A stretch of DNA of 64,000 bases from Sipunculus nudus (taxonomy: Eukaryota > Annelida > Sipuncula > Golfingiida > Sipunculidae), in NCBI GenBank assembly GCA_026874595.1, contig CM049308.1, positions 43,965,327 through 44,029,326 of the forward strand, read 5' to 3'. Numbering within the stretch: the stretch's first letter is position 1; each line of letters opens with the position of its first letter. The position numbers were made by a program, and so were the translations under genes. A model generated the notes under the pieces. It saw only the letters and a program-made list of their open reading frames with translations. It was not told the origin of the DNA and did not search any database. Shown in pieces: positions 22,659-33,010 of this stretch.

Positions 22659-24660
22659 GAAAATTCCCCTTCATGAACTCTGCCCAGATCTCAGGATACT
22701 GCTGTTCTGTCTGTTGCATTGTGGAAATGTACAGTGGTAGAAGGCGCGCATAGTTTAAATGATCATGGGCAAAGAAGTACTTCACTAGTGATTCCAGACT
22801 CTGCATTTGTAGCAATAGATCGCGTTGTCCAGTGGCTCGCATAAATTGGAGGATGGTCTCGAACTGCTTCATGTAGTTTCCGATGAAACGCTGAATTTTG
22901 TCTTCAGTACCTTCAGATTGTTTGATTTTTCGGAAGATGTCCCTAGATTCGAACATTTCGATTGTTTTCGTAACGGCATCACTGAGATTGTGTCTGCTTC
23001 CTGAGTCAGTATTGATGTCTTGCTGATACGCTTATCCCAAAATAGTGGACGTTTCCTTCAAGAAAGCTTTTTCATCAGGCAGAAGTTCCAGGAATTTTCG
23101 GAAGTACAAACTGTACAAAGCGAGCAAGGTAATTGTATGAGCTTCCAGTGCTCAATATATGTGTTTCCCGTTGAGTATTTGTGTTACTGTTGTAGAGTGA
23201 GTAAAGTCTAGCTTCGACCCATGCCTGGTCAATACCACTGCCTTCCACATATTTTCCCAAGGCAGCCAGAGCCCAGAACACGATGTGCAGCTCACCAGGG
23301 CAAAAATAAAACTGTTTCTGGATGTCCTCTCTCTTCATCCACAACTTCATGGCCATGTCGTATAGCTGAAGATCAAGAGTCACAACTGTGATAGCTTCTG
23401 GTCCCATGGCACGAGTAGCGATATCACGTGCTCTCATCAAACCTGGGAACAGAGTGTCATAAACTTTTGGTGGTAAGCGTATTAAAGGTGGTACTTAGGC
23501 AATTTGTCTTGAGGCCAGACGGAGACAATGGAGAGTTGAAGGCGCCCCATGTTCCTGGAGAAGTTGAACTTGGTTTTAATTCTACTTCGCTTTCGTAAAA
23601 CTCCAAACAGCCCTTCGCTTTCGTAAAAGTCCAAACAGCCAATAATCTATGCCATATCCTTCTTATTTGGCTCTGTGCTGGACTTGCAGGAATTCAATGT
23701 GCAAACACACTTTTTGTTTGTTGGTACTGGTTTGTCACATGATAAGATTTCACATGGAATAGCAGCCTCCAATGTTTGAGACCTTGATGACCGATCGATG
23801 TCAAGTGGTGTTCTATGGGAATTGTCAGATTCACTCTGGTATACAGCAGTGGCAGTGCCATGGAGTGTATTCATGTCACAAGGTGTTGATTCAGGAAAAA
23901 TCTATGTTGTCCAGCGCAAACCAAACAAACATGTCATTCACCAACCAAGGTGGTCGATAAACACCTGCTTTGGATTTAATCTTCTCAAAAACAGTACTTG
24001 CGATGGCAGTCTCTATCTCCATAACCTTTTTGTACGGAACGGTGGGGTCTAGTTGGCTTAGCTTCTCTACAAGGGACTTGGACCTGGTGTTTTTGTGCAC
24101 ATGTAGACCTAAGCCGACGCTAAGGGGAGTTTCAGTGCGGTGTTTGAAAGCGACGTCTTCATGTTTAGTTTCATATGAAACCTGCCGATCGGATTTGTAT
24201 GCAGACCCAAAATATTCTGCCAGCACAGATGAACTCTGTTTCAGGGATTTGGCCCTGATGGTCGTTTTAACCTGATGTAAACCATGGGTAGCATATTTGC
24301 AGAAGAGTTGAAGCAAAGTAGGTGGTTCATAATTATCAAATGTTCCTTCGAACTTCCACGGTGTTGCACTTGCAATGTCTCTTCTCAATATTTTAGCTGC
24401 TTTCAAAAGGATTTTCAAATCTTCTTTTAGGCTTTTTGTATCTGTGGCCTAAGCACCAGCTAACAGGGTTTCTTGGGCTTTGGTAGAAAGTACTTGCTCA
24501 GGTTTGGTTTTGTCTGGAGGCCTGGTGAAGTGCACATCAGGGATGTTGTCTAGAATCAGTTCCTTTAAGTATGGATTGTATCGTGGATTGTTGGGTAAGG
24601 CGAACCCATTGGTTTCTAGCAAACCAAGATATGATTGTCCAATGTCGTTCATACTCAAAG
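22639..24660 (-). pseudogene. transposon protein, transposase-like middle region, heavily frameshifted
   Basis: Segments in shifting frames cover 24658-24449 (in-frame TAG at its end), 24418-23891, 23896-23645, 23640-23457, 23450-23075 and 22956-22639. Recognisable blocks are FVWFALDNIDFS at the first break, NTLHGTATAVYQ, VYDTLFPGLMRARD, FCPGELHIVFWALAALGKY followed by VEGSGIDQAWVE, and YARLLPLYISTMQQTE. Large invertebrate transposon proteins carry such blocks around an RNase H-like core. Which Asp and Glu are catalytic I cannot settle, though D in DNIDF and D in TLDLQLYD are candidates. A 30-bp direct duplication (CTGTTTGGA/CTTTTACGAAAGCGAAG) lies near 23580-23640. Confidence 0.55.
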
Positions 24661-24663
24661 CAG

Positions 24664-25422
24664 GGCTGGGTCATTGATTTCAGTTTCCACCATGTCAAGT
24701 ATCTCCAGGTCAGACACTAACCGAGAAATTGAATCTGTTGTTTTGGGAGTCTGTTAGCTTTTTCTGTCTCGTGTTGCATGGCTTAAGCACAGAAGATGAT
24801 ATTTCATGTCGTCAGCAACTGCTGTAAGGAGATCGGATGAGTCTACAACATTGCTCAATCTGACTTTCAGAAGGGCATTGTTTGTCTGTTGGCCAATGAC
24901 TTTGAGTTGAGCTCCTATATTTTCAGTTTCAACATCGTGCAATTTGACTGCTTTATCTTCCTGACAAATGACACACTTTTCCTTGTCAAATGTCTGACTT
25001 CTCGTAGATCGCTGTGACGTGGAAGCACTTTCAGATGCAGCATCAGATTTTGGCGGCCGTCCTTTTGTCTTTTGTTTTACATAACTGGCACTGCCTGTCG
25101 CTTGTCCTTTCTCGTATCTGATCCTAGCTCGTTCAATGCATGTTTTATGTGCGAGATCCTTATAACATGTCTTGTGGTAGGAAATACCATTCTGTAACAG
25201 TTCATCGGCAAACAAACCTTTAATGCGACACTTCAATGCAGAGAACTCTGTTTCCCCATATGAACATCGAACATTAGTGGTTGTAATTAGTTTCTCTACT
25301 GAAGGCAAAGAAGGATGAAGCACATAGTTTGTAAAATCTGTTTGCTTGCTGCTCAACTGACAAATAAAGCATAGCGCTAATTCCACCCTTTTTGACTTCT
25401 TGTTAGATGCTGACTCTGCCAT
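24664..25422 (-). pseudogene. transposon protein, N-terminal zinc-finger-like region
   Basis: The ATG at 25422 opens a 222-codon frame that stops with TAA at 24754. The same frame then continues with sensible sequence (TTDSISRLVSDLEILDMVE) to about 24664, so the TAA is probably a mutation. Two CXXC pairs are visible, CFIC near residue 18 and CVIC near residue 150. They are followed by spaced His and Cys (SYHKTCYKDLAHKTC, YHLLCLSHA) as in a DNA-binding zinc finger. A Ser/Thr-rich linker with a basic KTKGRPPK patch lies between. I infer a role in binding the transposon ends. Confidence 0.55.
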
Positions 25423-25429
25423 TTTGCTT

Positions 25430-25735
25430 AATTTGAGGCCTCTAAGCTATGTTATCATTGGTTATGGTTGCTGTGGGTACTTGTAGCCTGCAAAATAAGA
25501 AAATAATATATTTGTATAAACACCATAAAATTGACAAAAGGAACTTTAACCTAATGCGAACAATCACTGCCGATGACTGAATTCGAACATCAAGTTCCGG
25601 GCAGCCATATTAAAATAGCAGCCTTTGTCTGAAAGTGTGCAAAATAAAAGATTAGTAGTCAGATGAAAATTATTGTTACCATGGTCACCTTTATGTACAA
25701 TTTTCCAAACAGTATATATGCTGAAAAAAAATTTA
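25430..25735. other. 5' noncoding part of the TIR transposon
   Basis: AT-rich leader between the gene start and the right TIR. A promoter is expected here but no defined motif was identified. Confidence 0.35.
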
Positions 25736-25739
25736 GCTT

Positions 25740-25918
25740 CAAATTTATGCCTTTTTGCTATTGTGGCGGCCATCTTGGATTTCAGGCCGTTAGAATGCTA
25801 AAAAAATGCCACCCTATTTTTTTAATGTTTATACTATCATCTAACAAAATCAATTGAGTTTTTGCTTTTACCAAAAAAGTACACAAAGTTTTTTTTCATG
25901 ACAAATGAGCCTACACTG
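25740..25918 (-). repeat. right terminal inverted repeat
   Basis: Partner of 19996-20160. Read on the minus strand it starts CAGTGTAGGCTCATTTGTC. Confidence 0.65.
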
Positions 25919-26114
25919 CAGTAAAAACAGGTATGTTGGAGGCCAATATTTTGGTCCGGGAACCGGAACGTGCAGCCCAGTGGTAAAATGACATTTATCT
26001 TGACATTGCTTCCCAATAGCTTGTTTAAATATAATAACTCAACTTTTTTATTCATGTTTGTTATTGACTCATTGTTAAAAAATAGTTTGTACATCTAATA
26101 AGTTTTTTATTGAA
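25919..26114. other. short spacer
   Basis: AT-rich sequence with no recognised feature between the TIR transposon and Helitron copy 1. Confidence 0.4.
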
Positions 26115-27012
26115 TCCGCCAAAACGAAGTTTTGCGGATACTATGTTTTTGACCGGGTTCCGCCGCCGCCGCCGCGTTCGTTTCTGGAGAACTCCTCTGA
26201 GACTACTGGACGGATTTTTCCGAACAAACACAAATTATCGGGTCACATGTGAACTGGTGCCTAACCAAGTGACCTTGACCTCTGACCTTTCCTCTCTGCC
26301 CAGCGTCCGTTTGTGCGTCTCTTTCCACACATAAACCCACATATCTCGGGAACCGTTTGACCGATCAGGAAAAAATTTTACACAAATGTAGCCCTTGGAT
26401 ATCTTTATAACATACACAAAAAATGGTGGCGTCACCTGCAACCGTGTTTGCACAGTGTCCATCTGTTTGTCTGCCTTAGGTTAAAATCACTCATATCTCT
26501 GCAGTGGTTTGACTAATTCACCTGAAATTCAGCATGCCGATACATCCTGGATACCTTTCTTGATTTTATGACAGGTGTCGCCGCCTACATTCACGTTCAC
26601 GCTGCAGACATTAATGCATATATTTCTGGACTCTTATGACCAATCAGGAAAAATATTTACACAAATGTAACCCTTGGATAGCTTTATAACATACACAAAA
26701 ATGGTGGCGCCACCTGCAGCCATTTTTGCACAGCGTCCATCTGTTTGTCTGCTGTGGGATAAAATCACTCATATCTCTGCAGTGGTTTGACTTTTCCACA
26801 TGAAATTTTGCATGTGTATACATCTTAGATAGTTTCTCGTTCAAATAACAGGTGGCGCCACCTACAATCATGTTTATTTGGCAGAGATTCATTCTAATAT
26901 GTAACACATGTATCTCTATTTCCCCTTGCCACTCAATCCATGCCTCACTTCACCCGTCCTTCTCTGATTTAGGCGGATACACGTAGTCGCTTGTCGACTA
27001 CCCGTATTCTAG
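26115..27012 (+). mobile_element. non-autonomous Helitron, copy 1
   Basis: The element begins TC after an A (TCCGCCAAAACGAAG at 26115) and ends CTAG before a T (27009-27012). A 7-bp-stem hairpin (GTAGTCG-CTTGT-CGACTAC, 26983-27001) lies 7 nt before CTAG. These are Helitron hallmarks: 5' TC, 3' hairpin, CTRR end, insertion between A and T with no target duplication. The 898-bp body has no Rep/helicase frame. It contains a duplicated 290-bp segment (CACACAAAAAATGGTGGCG near 26410 and CACACAAAAATGGTGGCGCC near 26692) and GACCTTGACCTCTGACC near 26273. The second copy at 43871-44656 confirms both ends. Confidence 0.75.
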
Positions 27013-27320
27013 TTTTAAATATTATAATATCGCTCACATGTACGTATAGACACCGAGTTTATGTTTGGTGCGATATGGCGTTGACGAAATTGTTTGTTGG
27101 CGAGAGTTTCGCTGGCGATATTGTTTTGTGGCTGAGCATAGTTTCATATATCTTGTCTGTATACTACTCATGTAGCTTTTTTTATATACCCTGCACGTAA
27201 GTTTCGTTTATCTGAATTGCTTGTTTATCAGAATTAGCACTCCTGAATCCTAATAGCAATTTCCCCCCAAGTGTTTTGCTTAGTTATCTGAAGTAGCAGT
27301 TGAAGCAGCAAATTCCTCGC
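27013..27320. other. unassigned spacer
   Basis: No coding, RNA or repeat signal was recognised. Confidence 0.35.
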
Positions 27321-27675
27321 ATTAAAGGCGACAGTGTGCGACACTCATCCCAGGATATATCCTACCTGTGCAACAGTGCAACAGTGTGCGACAGTTAGCT
27401 ACAATCACAAGCTGACACGCGACAATTAATACAGATGCTGCGACAGTGTGCGACCCTAACCACAGGAAATACCTGACAACTTCAACAATATGCGACGGTT
27501 AGCCACATCATCAAGCTGCAAAACCCTCTACCCTTTCGCCAGCAACAAACACTCCAGAATATATCCTACCTGCAACGGTTAGCTACAATCTCAAGCTGAT
27601 ACGCGACAAATAATACTACTGCTGCGACAGTGTGTGACACGCACCCCAGGATATATCTTTCAACTGCGACAATGT
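27321..27675. repeat. imperfect long-period repeat built on GCGACAGTGTGCGAC
   Basis: Starts near 27327, 27437 and 27620 share GCGACAGTGTGCGAC. Other shared landmarks are GGATATATCCTACCTG, GGTTAGCTACAATC and CAAGCTGACACGCGACAA. Spacing is irregular (110 and 183 bp), so this is a decayed array. Confidence 0.6.
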
Positions 27676-28004
27676 GCTGTCCTTTGTCCTTCCTTCCGTC
27701 TGTCCCTTAAACTGGCATGTTTTGAAACAGTTGGACCTATGAATCTGAAATTCTGCATACAGTTAGATGTCCCCAAAATCTCCTACCATACCGAAAATTG
27801 GGTCACTAAGACTTTGTTCCTTCGAGATATTAAGGAATAACCTCCGTTTTCCATTAAAAAAAAACCCATTGTTACACTTCAAGACTGCCTAACATCAAAA
27901 CCACTGATTTTTTTTGTATCCATATTTTTCCATACATTTCCTAAGTACATACCAAAAATTACGTCAGTATTGCGTAATTTGTTGAAGTTTTTTAAAATTA
28001 TTAC
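27676..28004. other. unassigned spacer
   Basis: Contains a stretch (27915-27990) weakly similar in the same orientation to 34215-34300 (shared ATTA[C/T]GTCAGTATTG). No gene was recognised. Confidence 0.35.
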
Positions 28005-28575
28005 AGATTCCTGACAGGATTTTGTTAGGCTCATATCTGCAGTTATTGAAGATACCTTACGGGTTATTGTTATGTTCATATCTGCACTAATTACAGATAC
28101 CTGACAGGTTATTGTTAGGCTCATATCTGTACTAATTACAGATACCTGACAGGTTATTGTTAGGCTCATATCTGTAGTAATTACAGTTACCTGACAGGCT
28201 ATTGTTAGGCTCATATCTATACTTATTACAAATACCATACAGGTTATTGTTAAGTTCATATCAGCAATTATAACAGATATATGGCAGGTTATTGTTAGGC
28301 TCATATCTGTAGGTATTACAGATACCGGACAGGTTATTGTTAGGCTCATATCTGCTGTTCATACAGATACCTGACAGGTTATTGTTAGGCTCATATCTAT
28401 ACTTATTACAGATAACTGACAGGTTATTGTTAGGCTCATATCTGTAGTTTTAACAAATACCTGACAGGTTATTGTTAGGCTCATGTCTGTAGGTATTACA
28501 GAAACCTGACAGGTTATTGTTAGGCTCATATCTGTACTAATCACAGAGACCTGACAGGTTATTCTTAGGGAGATA
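28005..28575 (-). repeat. 45-bp satellite, array 2, left part
   Basis: About 12 units of the same 45-bp repeat as arrays 1 and 3, here on the minus strand (plus-strand core ACCTGACAGGTTATTGTTAG, then GCTCATATCTGTA). Ends abruptly at the second satellite. Confidence 0.93.
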
Positions 28576-31500
28576 GGCGGGGAACTGTCGGTTTTCGGTA
28601 GCGGCCTGTAGTTAAGCTTATGGGACTTTTCGATTTTTCGCAGGCAGTTTCTCCTTAGTGCCGGCGAGGGGGGGGGATGGGGGGGGGGGGGATGGGGGAT
28701 GGAGGGGGGGGGGGGTGGAAGCTTTGGCAACCTGTAGTACCCTAAAAAAATTGGGAGGGGATAAAATTTATAGAAGCATCGCATTAATGTTAAGCTTGCC
28801 GGCAGGGTGAGTGGCATGTGAGCGGCCAGCCACAGGGGCCCCATGAATGGCACGCGCAAATAGCAGCTATTTGCTACCCTAAAAAATTAGGAGGGGGTAA
28901 AATTTATAGTAGCATCGCATTCAGCGTTACGACTGCCGACTGGGGAAGTGGACATGAGTTCGGGCAGACAGAGGGGGCCCGATAAATCGCACGCGCAAAT
29001 AGCAGCTATTTGCTACCCTAAAAAATTTAGGAGGGGGTTAAATTTCTGGTAGCATCGCATTGAGAGTTAAGATTGCCGCCAGGGGGAGTGGACTAGAGAC
29101 AGAACTGCCACAGAGGCCCTATGAATGGCACGCGCAAATAGCAGCTATTTGCTACCATAAAAGGTGTCAAGACTACCGCCAGGGGGAGTGGATAGCTCAG
29201 CAACCTGCGGAGGGTTCCCCATGAGTCGCAAGCGCAAATAGCAGCTATTCGCTACCAGAAAAGGTGTTAAGAATGCCACCAGGGGGAGTGGAGATCTCAG
29301 AGGCCTGCCACAGGGGCCTCATGAATCGCACGCGCTAATAGCAGCTATTTGCTACCATAAAAGTTGTCAAGACTGCCGCCAGGGGGAGAGGAGATCTCAG
29401 CGGCCTGGCAGAGGGGTCCCCACGAGTCGCAAGCGCAAATAGCAGCTATTTGCTACCATAATATATGTCAAGACTGCTGCCAGGGGGAGTGGACATCAGA
29501 GTGGACAGACAGAGAGGCCCCCATGAATCGCACGCGCAAATAGCAGCTATTTGCTACCCTTAAAAAATTAGGAGGGGGTAAAATTTCTGGTATCATCGCA
29601 TTGAGTGTTAAGACTGCCGCCAGGGGGGGAGGGGTGGACTAGAGAGCGGGCAGACAAAGAGGCCCCATGAATCGCACGCGCAAATAGCAGCTATTTGCTA
29701 CCATAATATATGTCAAGACTGCTGCCAGGGGGAGTGGACATCAGAGTGGACAGACAGAGGGGCCCCCATGAATTGCACGCGCAAATAGCAGCTATTTGCT
29801 ACCCTTAAAAAATTAGGAGGGGGTAATATCTCTGGTAGCATCGCATTGAGAGTTAAGATTGCCGCCAGAGGGAGTGGACTAGAGACAGGACTGCCACAGA
29901 GGCCCTATGAATCGCACGCGAAAATAGCAGCTATTTGCTATCAGAAAAGGTTTTAAGACTGCCACCAGGGGGAGTGGAGATCTCAGATCTCAGAGGCCTG
30001 GCAGAGCGGTCCCCATGAGTCGCAAGCGCAAATAGCAGCTATTTGCTACCATAAAAGGTGTCAAGACTGCCGTCAGGGGGAGTGAATAGCTCAGCAACCT
30101 GCGGAAAGTTCCCCATGAATCGCAAGCGCAAATAGCAGCTATTTGCTATCAGAAAAGGTGTTAAGACTGCCACCAGGGGGAGTGGAGATCTCAGATCTCA
30201 GCGGCCTGGCGGAGGGGTCCCCACGAGTCGCAAGCGCAAATAGCAGCTATTTGCTACCATAAAATATGTCAAGACTGCCGCCAGGGGGAGTGGACATGCG
30301 AGTCGACAGACAGAGGGGCCCCCATGAGTTGCACGCCCAAATAGCAGCTATTTGCTACCCTTAAAAATTAGGAGGGGGTAAAATTTATAGTAGCATCGCA
30401 TTGAGCGTTATGACTGCAACCAGGGGGAGTGGACATGAGTGCGCGCAGACAGAGGGGCCACCATGAATCGCACGTGCAAATAGCAGCTATTTGCTGCCCT
30501 AAAAAATTTAGGAGGGGGTAAAATTTCTAGTAGCATCGGAGTGGACTAGAGACAGGACTGCCACAGAGGCCCTATGTTTTGCACGCGCAAATAGCAGCTA
30601 TTTGCTACCATAAATAGATTCAATACTACCGCCAGGGGGAGTGGATAGCTCAGCAATCTGCGGAAAGTTCCCCATGAGTCGCAAGCGCAAATAGCAGCTA
30701 TTTGCTACCAGAAAAAGGTGTTAAGACTGCCACCAGGGGGAGTGGAGATCTCAGATCTCAGAGGCCTGGCAGAGGGGTCCCCATGAGTCGCAAGCGCAAA
30801 TAGCAGCTATTTGCTACCAGGAAAGGTATTAAGACTGCCACCAGGAGGAGTGGAGATCTCAGAGGCGTGCCACAGGGGCCCCATGAATCGCACGCGCAAA
30901 TAGCAGCTATTTGCTACCATAAATGTTGTCAAGACTACCGCCAAGCGGAGAGAAGATCTCAGCGGCCTGGCGGAGGGGTCCCCACATGTCGCAAGCGCAA
31001 ATAGCAGCTATTTGCTACCATAAAATATGTCAAGACTGCCGCCAGGGGGAGTGGTCATGCGAGTGGACAGACAGAGGGGCCCCCATGAGTTGCACGCCCA
31101 AATAGCAGCTATTTGCTACCTTTAGGAGGGGGTAAAATTTATAGTAGCATCGCATTGAGCGTTATGACTGCCACCAGGGGGAGTGGACATGAGTGCGCGC
31201 AGACAGAGGGGCCACCGTGAATCGCATGCGCAAATAGCAGCTATTTGTTACCCTAAAAAATTTAGGAGGTCATAAATTTCTGGTAGCATCGCATAAAGTG
31301 TTAAGACTGCCGCCAGGGGGAGTGGACATGAGACAGGACTGCCACAGGGACCCTATGAATCGCACGCGCAAATCGCAGCTATTTTCTACCATAAAAGGTG
31401 TCAAGACTGCCGCCAGGGGGAGTGGACATGAGAGTGGACAGACAGAGGGGCCCCCATGAGTCGCACGTGCAAATAGCACCTATTTGCTACCCTAAAAAAT

Positions 31501-32171
31501 TTAGGAGGGGGTAAAATTTCTGGTATCATCGCATTGAGTGTTAAGACTGCCGCCAGGGGGAGTGGACTAGAGAGCGGGCAGACAAAGGGCCCCCCATGAA
31601 TCGCACGCGCAAACAGCAGCTATTTGCTACCGTAAAAAATTTAGGAGGGGGTAAAATTTCTAGAAGCATCGCATTGAGTGTTAAGATTGCCGCCAGGGGG
31701 AGTGGACTAGAGACAGGACTGCCACACAGGCCCTATGAATCGCACGCGCAAGTAGCAGCTATTTGCTACCATAAAAGGTGTCAAGAGTGCCACCAGGGGA
31801 AGTGGAGATCTCAGAGGCCTGGCAGAGGGGTCCCCATGAGTCACAAGCGCAAAAAGCAGTTATTTGCTACCAGAAAAGGTGCCAAGACTGCCTCCAGGGG
31901 GAGTGGATATGAGACAGGACTGCCACAGGGACCTATGAATCGCAAGCGCAAATCGCAGCTATTTGCTACCATAAAAGGTTTCAAGACTGCCGCCAGGGGG
32001 AGTGGACATGAGAGTGGACAGACAGAGGGGCCCCCATGAGTCGCACGCACAAATAGCAGCTATTTGCTACCCTAAAAAATTTAGGAGGGGGTAAAATTTC
32101 TGGTATCATCGCATTGAGTGTTAAGACTGCCGCCAGGGGGGGGGGGTGGACTAGAGAGCGGGCAGACAAAG
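28576..32171 (+). repeat. second satellite, ~95-137-bp units with palindromic core CAAATAGCAGCTATTTG
   Basis: About 29 units, each with the near-perfect 17-bp palindrome CAAATAGCAGCTATTTG, then CTACC. Most carry GACTGCCGCCAGGGGGAGTGG and a GCACGCGC box. Two length classes exist: long units (~137 bp) carry an extra block (AAAAAATTTAGGAGGGGGTA through GTAGCATCGCATTGAG), while short units (~95-105 bp) lack it. They alternate irregularly. The array is bounded on both sides by minus-strand 45-bp satellite. No coding frame is credible. Confidence 0.92.
28668..28716 (+). repeat. G-run tract
   Basis: Several runs of 7 to 12 G separated by AT or TGGA. It has high G-quadruplex potential and sits at the start of the second satellite. 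Confidence 0.85.
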
Positions 32172-32455
32172 GAACTTGTTAGGCTCACATCTGCAGTTAA
32201 TACAGATATATTTAAAGAGATTCTTGGGCTCATACTTGTAGTTATTACAGATCATTGGCAGGTTATTGTTAGGCTCATATCTGTAGTTATAAGAGATACC
32301 TGACAGGTTATTGTTAGGCTCATATCTGTAGTTATAACAGATACCTGACAGGTTATTGTTAGGCTCATATCTGCAGTTTTTACTGATACCTGACAGGTTA
32401 TTGTAAGGCTCATATCATTACTTGTTATATATATTTGACAGGTTATTATTAGGGT
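32172..32455 (-). repeat. 45-bp satellite, array 2, right part
   Basis: About six units in the same orientation as 28005-28575. The two blocks look like one array split by the second satellite. Confidence 0.92.
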
Positions 32456-33010
32456 ATTTTTCATTTCAATCATTACAATGAAAAATAAATAATAAAATAA
32501 AATTATTGTTTACTATTAGGGATTATATGAAGCAAGATAATGATAGACAAGGGTGCAGTTGATTATATTAAATTAATATAAATTTCCAGGTCTTTCCAGG
32601 TGTTTAATTTGTTGGTTTAAATTTATTACAAAATTAAAAAATAATAAATATGTCAAAAGTTTAAAATAGTACTCAGACAAGTTCTCATTAAAGATGTCAA
32701 TATGTTTGACTGATGACATTAAGACTAATGGCTGTATCAGCTGTTACATGATACTGGCTAAATAATGAAAATTTATATTACTGATTCCTTTATTTAAGTT
32801 AATAAAATCAAACATTCCCAACTCCAGTTTGCTCCTTGTATAATATATTGGGTATTTTGATCCTTGAATTATTTTTAACACATGTATTAGTTTCATAGCT
32901 GAGAATACTTTTTTTTCTGATATGAAAAAAATAAATAAATAAATAAAAATATTCAAATTTTTCATCTTAGTGCTATGGATTTAATTTTCACAGCATATAC
33001 ACATAAGCAT
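32456..33010 (+). repeat. dispersed repeat X, copy 1
   Basis: Reverse complement of 46816-47388 with frequent substitutions and small indels. The shared stretches include GGTATTTTTCATTTCAATCA at its left edge, GCAGTTGATTATATTAAATT, and ATTAAAGATGTCAATATG with a one-base-pair variant in the partner. No coding motif was seen. Confidence 0.8.

Larger units (their letters stand above)
19996..25918 (-). mobile_element. 5.9-kb TIR DNA transposon with a large degraded gene (Academ-like, tentative)
   Basis: Inverted ends are visible as AGTGTATAGGCTCATTTGT at 19996 on the plus strand and AGTGTAGGCTCATTTGTCAT read inward from 25918 on the minus strand. Further inside they share GGTAAAAGCAAAAA and an AACATGGCGTCCAAAATGG/AAGATGGCCGCC patch. 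The gene on the minus strand fills 20603-25422. The gene combines a zinc-finger-like start, a transposase-like middle, a PIN/XPG-like nuclease region and a CXC-like Cys-rich end. Transposons of the Academ superfamily are reported to carry an XPG-type nuclease, which is why I suggest it, but this is from memory and unverified. Target duplications could not be fixed. Confidence 0.6.

Noticed and set aside
28359-28859. 166-codon minus-strand frame with a poly-Pro stretch
   Set aside because: A fusion of second-satellite sequence, a G-run and the 45-bp repeat.
31596-32039. 147-codon frame in the second satellite
   Set aside because: Repeat-derived frame; the unit length is not constant and the frame is open only by chance.
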